Shown here: in pieces, positions 40,395 through 49,057 of the stretch
Layout: each line of letters starts with the position of its first letter
Numbering within the stretch: the first letter of the stretch is position 1
From: Peronospora farinosa
Taxonomy: Eukaryota; Oomycota; Peronosporomycetes; Peronosporales; Peronosporaceae
Direction: 5' to 3'
DNA length: 64,000 nucleotides
Assembly (NCBI GenBank): GCA_947646735.1
Contig: CANTFK010000285.1
Span: 1 to 64,000, forward strand
The notes under the pieces: model-generated
What the model was told of the DNA's origin: nothing
The model's database searches: none
The model's input: only the letters and a program-made list of their open reading frames with translations
Made by a program: the position numbers and the translations under genes

Positions 40395-42962
40395 ATGGCC
40401 AGATCTACACCCGAAAACGATCGCCACCCCCAAACTGGTGTGCTCGTTACGCGCGATCCAACGATGGGTTCCTCTACCGGATCGCGTATCTTGCTCCCGT
40501 CTACCCGGATAATCCTTCCTCCCGTTGCAGATCGTCAGAACGCGATCTCGTTGGTTTCTTCATTGTATGACCGCCTGGAAGCCCAGGATACCATCGTGGA
40601 AAGCTATCACTCCATGGAAAATGCCTTGCAGGAGCAGGAATTTCGTGGAAATCAGCTGGAGACGGAACTCAACTCGTATCACGAGTTGGTGCCTCGACTG
40701 TGCACATTCGTCTTGCGTCGAGATGAAGAGTTGCGTCAACAACTTGATGCCGCTCTCCACATGGCCGAAGGTCTCGACGAAGAACTGAACCAGCTAACGG
40801 ATCAGTCTCAGGAGATCGCCGATCTGAAGAATGCCTTGTTTCGAGCCAATGCAGAGAAACATCGCCTGCAGGATAAATTCCGCCGTGAGGCGGCCAATCT
40901 TCAGCGAACTCTGGAAGGAAAATTCCGGCAGCAGATCGCGTCCCTCCAACAGCAACTGGACTCCATCCTCGCACAGCGTAATACAGCAGACAGTGCTTTG
41001 GCCGCTGACTTTCGACGCATGAAAAGCAAGGCATCCAAGTACAAGAAAGCTCGTTCTCAGGCCCAGCAAGCCGCGAAACAACTGCAAGAGACACTGAGCG
41101 CGCTCGAGCTTGATCATGATCGCCTCCTGAGTACGAGTATTCGGAACGACGCAGCTTTGGATCGACTTCGTACCGAAGTTGCAGATCGAGAGGCAGAGCG
41201 CGATCTGGCCATCCAGGATCGAGATTTACTTCGTTCGCATCTGGCAGAATTGGCTACGGGCTTACTTCCTTCTCCGACTAGCCTTCTCGCGCTTTCCAAT
41301 CCCTCGTCACCCAATCGCAAACGTGCGTCATCTTCACCGACTCTGGACGTCCCCTGTAAACGTCCCCGCAGCGCTTTCGGTACTTCTGCTCAATCTGCGA
41401 CCTCGGAGGGATCTGGCATTCCAGCGCGATCTGGGACTTCGACGCGATCTGAAATTCCGGCGCAATCCGGTACTTCGGCACAGTCTAATACTTTGGCGCG
41501 ATCTGGTACTTCGGCGCGATCTGGTACTCCACCGCGATCTGGTAACTTAACGCGATCTGGCACTCCGGCGCGATCTGGTACTTCAGCGCGATCTGGCACT
41601 TCAGCGCGATCTAGTATTTTCCCGCGATCTGGTACTCCGCCGCGATCTGGCACTTCAGCGCTATCTAGTATTTCCCCGCGATCTGGTACTCCGCCGCGAT
41701 CTGGTAATTTAACGCGATCTGGTAACTCAGAACGGTCTGCCAAGTCGGTGCGATCCGTTATTACAACGCGACCCAATGTTTCGTCGAAAGCTAAAAAGAA
41801 ACGCAAAACGTGTCCCTCGCCTTCGCCTGACTCTGAGTATGACGGCTGGTCTTCCGATCCCGAGGACGCTACACTTGCTGCTCTATCCGGATCGCGTTCC
41901 ACCACGAGGCGTCGCAACACCACGACGAAACTCTCTGGCAACACCGGATCGTCTCAGTCCCCTATCATAATTCACAATGGTAGCCCACCCTCCAAAAAAT
42001 CACCAGTCTCGAGTCCTGCTACGCCCCCTAGCCTTACGACCAAGATTTCTAAGGTCGACCTTTTTGGCGAACCTTCTAGCGACTCGGACGGGAAGATTAG
42101 CGTTTCCAGTGACATCCGTGAAGATATAAACCAGTTGCTCACTCCCGCTCAATACGCCGACCTGCCTGATCTCCAAAAATCACGTGATGTGTGGATCCCA
42201 GGATATCGTGAGCGAAAGCCCCGATCGTCAACTCAGGTCGCTCCATGGTCCGCCCGACGGGTCAGTCTGACCAGTGTTGCCGAATTGGGAGTGGAGTTCT
42301 TCTATCGACACTTGTCCCGACCGAGAGGGTATATCTTCACCCCTCAAGCCAATCCCAAATCTCTTCTTGATTCTGAGTGGATTCCCCGACTGATCACCCC
42401 GGCACAAGTTACTGCGCTTTACGATCAGAAACCGTGGAACGTCACTCGTCGGCCGATTGCTCCCATCTCTTTCCCGCTGACCGGTTGGTTCAAAGATCTG
42501 GCGGACATTTACCTGGAATATGAAGATCGCCATAGGCAAGCCTTGTGGGAGGCAACCCACTTCCTGTATATCTCCCGCGAACTTCGGAAGGAGTATCCAG
42601 AGCTGGCGCAATTTTGTCAGCAACGCAAGCAGCGTCGGTCGAGATCTGGACCCCGCTGGAAGACTATTCTTCGCGTTATTCTCCAAGGGATGATCGAAGG
42701 ACACTGTGATCTGGATATTTTGTTAGATCCATACTTCCTCCACTTTCCAGTGTACGCAGAAGTGCGACCATGGTATCCTGGTTTGGATTGCAAGCAGAAA
42801 AACATTCCCAACCTGATTACTGCACTGTCGTTATTGGATTCTGCGGAGCCTTGGCGGAACCAATATCGGTCCTCAATCGCGGATCACCCCGGTTCATCCC
42901 TCGCCCGTTTATCCAGTAAATTCTTTCCCAAACAGCAGTCGGGATCTGATAACACTTCTTGA
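40395..42962 (+). CDS. Antisense ORF carried by element B (coiled coil, 8-residue repeats)
   Basis: 855 residues from ATG 40,395; the frame is open back to 40,212 inside the LTR. It runs opposite to gag-pol and its stop faces the pol stop 185 bp away. Residues about 55-290 are a long heptad-like coiled coil (LEAQDTIVESYHSMENALQEQE and on). A basic patch has KRPRS. Residues about 335-455 are tandem RSGTSARSGTPP-like units. The last 250 residues are Trp/Pro-rich and globular (DVWIPGYRERKPRS; WNVTRRPIAPISFPL; YFLHFPVYAEVRPWYPG). No known domain is recognised. Some plant Tat-lineage elements also have antisense ORFs, of unknown function. Its unbroken state suggests it is kept by selection. Confidence 0.75.
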   Translation: MARSTPENDRHPQTGVLVTRDPTMGSSTGSRILLPSTRIILPPVADRQNAISLVSSLYDRLEAQDTIVESYHSMENALQEQEFRGNQLETELNSYHELVPRLCTFVLRRDEELRQQLDAALHMAEGLDEELNQLTDQSQEIADLKNALFRANAEKHRLQDKFRREAANLQRTLEGKFRQQIASLQQQLDSILAQRNTADSALAADFRRMKSKASKYKKARSQAQQAAKQLQETLSALELDHDRLLSTSIRNDAALDRLRTEVADREAERDLAIQDRDLLRSHLAELATGLLPSPTSLLALSNPSSPNRKRASSSPTLDVPCKRPRSAFGTSAQSATSEGSGIPARSGTSTRSEIPAQSGTSAQSNTLARSGTSARSGTPPRSGNLTRSGTPARSGTSARSGTSARSSIFPRSGTPPRSGTSALSSISPRSGTPPRSGNLTRSGNSERSAKSVRSVITTRPNVSSKAKKKRKTCPSPSPDSEYDGWSSDPEDATLAALSGSRSTTRRRNTTTKLSGNTGSSQSPIIIHNGSPPSKKSPVSSPATPPSLTTKISKVDLFGEPSSDSDGKISVSSDIREDINQLLTPAQYADLPDLQKSRDVWIPGYRERKPRSSTQVAPWSARRVSLTSVAELGVEFFYRHLSRPRGYIFTPQANPKSLLDSEWIPRLITPAQVTALYDQKPWNVTRRPIAPISFPLTGWFKDLADIYLEYEDRHRQALWEATHFLYISRELRKEYPELAQFCQQRKQRRSRSGPRWKTILRVILQGMIEGHCDLDILLDPYFLHFPVYAEVRPWYPGLDCKQKNIPNLITALSLLDSAEPWRNQYRSSIADHPGSSLARLSSKFFPKQQSGSDNTS

Positions 42963-43147
42963 TCGTTCAATACAATTCCATTTTGTTCCTCCTTTTCGTT
43001 AAAATTGTCTTCTTTTGTTGGGCTTCTTTAGCCGCGATCTCAGTCTCTTCAGACCTTCGATCGCCATACTCATTACACACAAATTTCCTTTCCACCATCC
43101 TATGCAACCTTCTTGCATATTATACCATCCCCAACACTCGATCTTCG
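42963..43147. other. Convergent gap between antisense ORF and pol
   Basis: 185 bp between two facing stop codons. No feature beyond likely 3' ends of both transcripts. Confidence 0.5.
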
Positions 43148-46100
43148 TTAGCCACCAGATCCCTCTTCATGTGATTGCATCACTTCAAAACGATTCCGGC
43201 TAATCTTGCCACGTTCAAAATCTCGCAATAAGGCACCACAATTTAAGTCGGCTTCATCCACCCAGGATGGTTTAGCATGACCTTTCCAGTAGACTTTAAA
43301 CTGTCTATGTACTCGTCCAAAACGTGTCTTTCTATCAGATCGTACATCCACAATCTTTTCCACTTCGAATTCATCGTCTCCCAGATTACCTTCAAAACTG
43401 TCTTCTGGCAAAAGCGCTTCATCAAAATCGAATCGATATTCTTCTTCGATCGTCAGCAAATTTTTTGGACGATCAGGGAACGTCTTCACTTTCTTCAACT
43501 TGGATATATGTACGACGGGAAATAATCGATATGGCGTACCAGCAATCTCCAGTCGGACAGCGTGATCTCCACACATTTCTTTTACTCGAAAAGGTCCATG
43601 CCACATATGTGCTAGCTTTCGAGCGTACCCTTCTTTCACACGATCCAAATATAACCAGACTTGCGCCCCCGGCTCAATTTCGTGAGGCTTGAGATCTTCA
43701 TTGTGGCGATCAGCACGTGTTTGGATCGCAGTCCTGAGTCTCTCATTTACTGCTTCTCTCGCCCGCTGATAATGCCGCTGCATATGATATCGCCACCTAC
43801 GTGGATCGCGATCTCGACGCCTAGTACTTCCTAATGGTAACGTAGCTTCCAACGTAGATCTCGGGTCCCAACCATGAATCAAGAAAAATGGCGTTTCGCC
43901 GCGCACCCGATCTTGAGCGGTATTGATTGCGAAAGTTAGACGTTCGGCATACTCATCCCAGTCTTGTTGATTAACGTCAGAGACATACATCTTTAATGCA
44001 CGAGTCAGAGTTTGCACCATACGTTCCGCAGTTCCATTCGCTTGAGGGCGATATGCCATCGTTGCCCTTTGCTTTTGCCCAATAAGTCGATTGAACGCAC
44101 GAAAAAAATCCGACATAAACCCGGGCTCTCGATCGTGCCGTATCGCTTCACTCGCACCGAATCGTCGAAAGATACACTCCTCGTAATTCTCGGCGATCGT
44201 CTGAGCTGTTCTAGATTTGCTCGCCTTGGCAACCACATAGCCCGAAAAGAGATCGACCCAGATCAATAATTCAGTGTTGCCTTTGAAAGATCTAGGCAGC
44301 GACGGAATATGATCCATGGCAATAATCTGGAACGGATAAGTAGCTTGTAAATTTCCCGGAGACTCTCCATTAATAACCGGACGTCCTTTTCCAGTCTCGC
44401 AGTCAGTGCATTCGCTCACATATCGTTGTACACTGCGATACAGGCCTCTCCAATGAAAACGAGATCGGATCCGTTGATACGTCCTACCGATTCCCTGGTG
44501 CCCTCCTTCCAAACTGGCATGGTAGTGGTGTAGAAAATCTTGCTGAAGAGTTTCTGGCACCACCAAACGAGCAATTCCATCGCGATCTTCCGAATTTCTC
44601 ACAGCTCCCGGGCAAAAATATAGAATATCGCTTTCATCCACCTCATAATCACTTGCAATCTTGGCGCATGACTTCGCTTCTTCCATACTGAGATTCGTTA
44701 TATCACCAATCAGAAAAATCTTTAGGTTAGCGATCCAACATTCCTCATCTTGAGCTTGTCGTATACGTTCACTTCGCATTTGCTGCACAAATTCTTCTTG
44801 CAAGATCTCGGGTGGTTGACGTCTTCTCCGGGTTGCTCTGGTAATCGCAGCCACTTTAACCACCGATTCGGTCTGCTTCGACTTCAACAACTCATCCAGT
44901 CTATTAAGAGTAATGAGATCTTGGCGATCTCCTTCCGAAGTGATGACCACACCTTGTTCCTTCTGTAAAGCAGTACTCGCCAGTCGATCTGCACTTTGGT
45001 TCCAGTCGCGTTTCATGTGTAAGAACTCATGGATCGGCCATGATCGAAGCTTCTCCATTGCTTTCTGTCGCAACAACTGCAGTCCAGGAGCCTTGCAATC
45101 GATTTCACCCCGCATCTGTCGAATCACTAGGTTGGAGTCGCCACAAATAATAACGCGTCCCCTAGTTTGATTCTCCAACAGATCAAAGCCTAATAGTAAA
45201 CCCCGATATTCGGCTTCGTTCACTGTTAAGTCCGTTGCATATTCCGATGCAGCAGCCACAATAGTCCACTCAGGAAGTTTCCATATTATCGCACTGTATG
45301 ATCCACCCTTTCGCTTGGTTCGTGCCGATCCATCGAAACTGACGACCAAGAGACTTTCATCTTCTTCCACCGTAGGCGGTGGCATACTTAGAGTTTGCCT
45401 TGGCTGTTTCCGGGGAGCGATCGCAATCAACACTTCGTCGACTTCTTCACGGGGAGTCACACTTGCAGCCAGGGCACCAAGTATTTCATCTTCGCCCTTT
45501 TCACATTTCTTGATCTCCAAAGTCCAAGTCGATAATAATGCGGCCCACCTACCTAGCCTGCCATTGAGACCGAAGGATTGCACCAACCAGGCCATCGTCG
45601 AGAAACGCGTAAGAACTTTAATCTCTCGCGAGACTAGCATGCAATAACATATATCCAAAATCCGAAGTAATGCTAGTATCTCCTTCTCGACCATTCCGTA
45701 ATTGATTTCATTAGGCTTCAGCGTTCGGCTTGTAAAAGTAACTGGCCAATATATACCATCATACTCCTGCAATAAAGCTGCTGAAACGGCCCATTTACTC
45801 GCATATACGACAATTACCGGAGGCCGATCTGGATCGAAGTGTCTGAGGATCGGGGTATTAGCGATCTTGGCTTTCAACATGGTAAATGCGATCATCGCTT
45901 TTTCCCATCGAGTCCGTCCTTCTGGATCTGGATCGTCCCCAATATCGAACTTTTGATCTGAATCATTCCTGGTTGCGACAGTCGAATCCAATGCATTCAT
46001 CTTGTCAGAACAGCGGATTTCATGGAAATCTGCTTCCCTTAATTCATATAGCACTGACGCATAAATCGCAAAGTCTTCGACAAATCGACTATAGTAATTC

Positions 46101-49057
46101 AAGCTTCCCAGAAACGATTGCATCGATCGCAACGTTTTTGGGAACGGAATATTCACCAGCGATCCCAAATCCTTTGGATTAGCTTCGATTCCTGCAAGTG
46201 AGACTTGATGACCCAGGTAGTCCACCTTACGTCGTCCCCAAAAACTTTTAGCGAGACTGATCGACAAATTCCATTCGTTGCATACTTCTAACAATCGCTT
46301 TACCTTATCATATAAGGAGGCCCACGATGTTGCTGGAATTAGTATGTCATCAATATATGACCTTCGGCCAAGCACAGATGGCTTCTGGCTAGTATCCGGT
46401 TCGCCTTCTGTGAATACATCAACCAGCTTTGGCGATCCCGTTACCGTATCAGCGGAGTCGAGTGATCCTGTGGCAATTGCGTTTGGATCCGTACCGATCT
46501 TGAGGTATCCATACAGTGCATTATCAATTAGACGTTGGTAAATCTGCGGAGCGTTTTTTAGCCCAAACGGCATTCGTAACCACTCGAACAGGCCTGACGG
46601 CGTGATAAAAGCAGAAATCATCCTTGCTCGCTCGGTCATTTCCACGACCCAAAATCCACTGGCCATATCCAACGAACAATACCACATAGCTTTATCCATA
46701 TCTTGCAATAATTCGCTAATCAGAGGCATAGGATACACCATCAATCTCGTGAGTTGATTCACCCGCCGATAGTCAATACATAACCGGATGTCGACACCAT
46801 TCTTTTTTATGATTACCACAATCGGCGAAGCCCATGGTGATGTCGACGGCTGGATAATCCTGGCTGATAGTAATCCTTTGATTAGGTCAGCTAACTTCTC
46901 GCGAAATTTGGGAGCGACCGGTCGTACTCGTTGTGCGATCGGGTGTGCTCCACCAACATCGATATCACACACTGCTCCTCGAGCTGCAGGAGGAAGCGCG
47001 TTTCCTTTGCCAATGAGTAAGTGTCGGTTCGCCCAAATTAATTGCCGTAGACTTTCTTGGTCCTTGGTTAAAGGAACTCCCGGATCGCCCACTTGGATAT
47101 CATCAATCGTAACTTCTTCGGTGGATGACACAATCTCAGGCAAGACAGCCATATGCTGATCCACATCTTCGGCATACAATTCACCACTCTCATGACAATA
47201 CATCGAGTCTTCAGGCTTCATCTTTACACTTCCTCCGGCTAGAATAAATTCGTCGTTGATAATCGTCGTATCACTAGCTTGCTCTTGTTCTCGCAGATCG
47301 CGATCCAGATCGGCCAGATCGCGGTTATTAATTACCATATCGGCCAGATCGCGGTCATCGCGATCCAGATCAGCCAGATCGCAGTCCTCAATTGTCGGAT
47401 CGGGGTTATCGCGATCCAGATCGGCCAGATCGCGGTTATTAATTACCATATCGGCCAGATCGCGGTCATCGCGATCCAGATCAGCCAGATCGCAGTCCTC
47501 AATTGTCGGATCGGGGTTATCGCGATCCAGATCGGCCAGATCGCGGTTATTAATTACCATATCGGCCAGATCGCGGTCATCGCGATCCAGATCGGCCAGA
47601 TCGCAGTCCTCAATTGTCGGATCGGGGTTATCGCGATCCAGATCGGCCAGATCGCGGTTATTAATTACCAGATCGGCCAGATCGCGGTCATTGATTGCCA
47701 GATCAGCCAGATCGCAGTCCTCAATTGTCGGATCGCGCTCCATACATTTCGGTGTATAGTTATTGTGAGTGTAATTATCTTCACCCCACGGCCCTTTCAC
47801 GTGATCGACATTTGACATCCCTCTGATCGCATTGATTACCCATGGAGATTGCGCTACTTGCTCGCTTTCATCTTCGATCACCCGATCTTCTACATTGTTG
47901 CCACCGATTCCTCTTATCGCATCGCATTCATCATTGGATCGTGTCGTGGGTTTCACTGTTTCCGTAGTCCTTTCTTCTGCTTCCTTTTTTGAGCGTGTTA
48001 AGATCCTCTTCGGCGTAGGGTACGAAGGATGGTCCACTAGCGGTCCGGTATATTCCTCCAGTAGTTCTTCTTCTCGATCCGTTGTCGCTTCGAACGCTAA
48101 TGTCTGCCATTCGTTATACCGACGCGATCCCACCGAGACATATCCTGGGGACCGAGGTATCATATCAGCAACCATCCACCAACCTAATGGCGATCCATGA
48201 CTTAAAGTCACTTCTTGATCGCCGATATTAGTCAGCTGTAGATACTTGATCTGACCTGGTCCCGTAGTTACTGTAGGTACCCACTTCGGATCGCGCCTCA
48301 CCCAGATCTTGGCTTTAGGAGGACTAACTCCGATCTTCACTTCGGTCGATTTGCCCACGGGAATCACCACATATTGATCTGGAATTGTGATCGCTTGTAT
48401 GGTCGCCCGGTAAGGGGGTCTTCGTCCATTCAGAAGTATCCTGACCTCATCAGGCAAACAAAGTGTTCCATCTGCTAAATCCAGGCGTATTCCAGCTGGG
48501 ACCATAAAATCCATTCCTAGGATCGCGTCTTGACCTACTTGATCTCCTACCCAAGCATCAAAATAATAGACTAGCGATCCATTCAGCGTGATCTTGATTC
48601 TTGTACGACCGTCCGTCAGGTATATGTTCTCACCAATCCCAACACATTCTTGCCTCTGACTCTCGTCAATGACACATCCTACCTTACGAGCAAAGGTGGT
48701 GTCGACGATTGAGACTTCGGCTCCAGAATCAAACAACATAATCGCCTTTTCATTGTTGATCTTGCCCGTTGCCTTGGCTTGCTTGAACCATTTTCCTGGG
48801 GTATGATATTTCCAATATCCCCGTGATTCACCTGGTGCTAAGTCGAGCTCCATTTTCGCAGGCGATCGGGCATATTCATCAACTCTTACGACGCTTGATA
48901 TTGAACGCAGAAATTTTGAATCTTCACATGTATTATTCGGGTCGATCTGAGTGTTAACGCCCTGATCTGTCGATCTTCTTTCCACAAATGCATAAATGCA
49001 GAGCCTAGAACGCTCGGCTCGTACCAGATTCCAACCTGGCGAGCGTCCTAGTTTAAC
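43148..49057 (-). CDS. Element B Pol: PR-RT-RNaseH-aRNaseH-IN-chromodomain
   Basis: About 1,970 residues, in the -1 frame to gag. The frame opens just after a TGA at 49,064-49,066, so entry is likely by frameshift at GTTAAAC (49,051-49,057). Approximate positions counted from 48,985: protease FDSGAEVSIVD near 80; an acidic DLADL repeat region near 415-565; RT with CIDYRRVNQ (735), MPFGLKNAPQIYQR and YIDDIL (878); RNase H relic YASKWAVSAALL near 1058; a second, archaeal-type RNase H with SFDGSAR, NEAEYRGLLLG, CGDSNLVIRQM and DWNQSADRLAS (1213-1330); integrase HHCC near 1495, then AMDHI, HDREPGF and AERMVQ as the triad; chromodomain KVYWKGHAKPSWVDE near 1895. The first RNase H seems to have lost usual catalytic residues. 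Confidence 0.93.
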   Translation of the reverse strand, partial: VKLGRSPGWNLVRAERSRLCIYAFVERRSTDQGVNTQIDPNNTCEDSKFLRSISSVVRVDEYARSPAKMELDLAPGESRGYWKYHTPGKWFKQAKATGKINNEKAIMLFDSGAEVSIVDTTFARKVGCVIDESQRQECVGIGENIYLTDGRTRIKITLNGSLVYYFDAWVGDQVGQDAILGMDFMVPAGIRLDLADGTLCLPDEVRILLNGRRPPYRATIQAITIPDQYVVIPVGKSTEVKIGVSPPKAKIWVRRDPKWVPTVTTGPGQIKYLQLTNIGDQEVTLSHGSPLGWWMVADMIPRSPGYVSVGSRRYNEWQTLAFEATTDREEELLEEYTGPLVDHPSYPTPKRILTRSKKEAEERTTETVKPTTRSNDECDAIRGIGGNNVEDRVIEDESEQVAQSPWVINAIRGMSNVDHVKGPWGEDNYTHNNYTPKCMERDPTIEDCDLADLAINDRDLADLVINNRDLADLDRDNPDPTIEDCDLADLDRDDRDLADMVINNRDLADLDRDNPDPTIEDCDLADLDRDDRDLADMVINNRDLADLDRDNPDPTIEDCDLADLDRDDRDLADMVINNRDLADLDRDLREQEQASDTTIINDEFILAGGSVKMKPEDSMYCHESGELYAEDVDQHMAVLPEIVSSTEEVTIDDIQVGDPGVPLTKDQESLRQLIWANRHLLIGKGNALPPAARGAVCDIDVGGAHPIAQRVRPVAPKFREKLADLIKGLLSARIIQPSTSPWASPIVVIIKKNGVDIRLCIDYRRVNQLTRLMVYPMPLISELLQDMDKAMWYCSLDMASGFWVVEMTERARMISAFITPSGLFEWLRMPFGLKNAPQIYQRLIDNALYGYLKIGTDPNAIATGSLDSADTVTGSPKLVDVFTEGEPDTSQKPSVLGRRSYIDDILIPATSWASLYDKVKRLLEVCNEWNLSISLAKSFWGRRKVDYLGHQVSLAGIEANPKDLGSLVNIPFPKTLRSMQSFLGSLNYYSRFVEDFAIYASVLYELREADFHEIRCSDKMNALDSTVATRNDSDQKFDIGDDPDPEGRTRWEKAMIAFTMLKAKIANTPILRHFDPDRPPVIVVYASKWAVSAALLQEYDGIYWPVTFTSRTLKPNEINYGMVEKEILALLRILDICYCMLVSREIKVLTRFSTMAWLVQSFGLNGRLGRWAALLSTWTLEIKKCEKGEDEILGALAASVTPREEVDEVLIAIAPRKQPRQTLSMPPPTVEEDESLLVVSFDGSARTKRKGGSYSAIIWKLPEWTIVAAASEYATDLTVNEAEYRGLLLGFDLLENQTRGRVIICGDSNLVIRQMRGEIDCKAPGLQLLRQKAMEKLRSWPIHEFLHMKRDWNQSADRLASTALQKEQGVVITSEGDRQDLITLNRLDELLKSKQTESVVKVAAITRATRRRRQPPEILQEEFVQQMRSERIRQAQDEECWIANLKIFLIGDITNLSMEEAKSCAKIASDYEVDESDILYFCPGAVRNSEDRDGIARLVVPETLQQDFLHHYHASLEGGHQGIGRTYQRIRSRFHWRGLYRSVQRYVSECTDCETGKGRPVINGESPGNLQATYPFQIIAMDHIPSLPRSFKGNTELLIWVDLFSGYVVAKASKSRTAQTIAENYEECIFRRFGASEAIRHDREPGFMSDFFRAFNRLIGQKQRATMAYRPQANGTAERMVQTLTRALKMYVSDVNQQDWDEYAERLTFAINTAQDRVRGETPFFLIHGWDPRSTLEATLPLGSTRRRDRDPRRWRYHMQRHYQRAREAVNERLRTAIQTRADRHNEDLKPHEIEPGAQVWLYLDRVKEGYARKLAHMWHGPFRVKEMCGDHAVRLEIAGTPYRLFPVVHISKLKKVKTFPDRPKNLLTIEEEYRFDFDEALLPEDSFEGNLGDDEFEVEKIVDVRSDRKTRFGRVHRQFKVYWKGHAKPSWVDEADLNCGALLRDFERGKISRNRFEVMQSHEEGSGG
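47290..47745. repeat. 111-bp tandem repeat inside element B pol, four copies
   Basis: GGTTATTAATTACC recurs at 47,323, 47,434, 47,545 and 47,656, exactly 111 bp apart. The unit encodes 37 residues of alternating DLADL, NNRDL and DRDNPDP blocks between protease and RT. About 33 GATC sites lie in 480 bp. Confidence 0.93.

Noticed and set aside
47290..47745. CRISPR-like direct repeats
   Set aside because: The repeats are contiguous 111-bp coding units without unique spacers, in a eukaryotic retroelement.
47256..47815. Plus-strand repeat frames (IGQIAVI... and RSRSARS...)
   Set aside because: Shadows of the 111-bp repeat in element B pol, with no promoter or domain.
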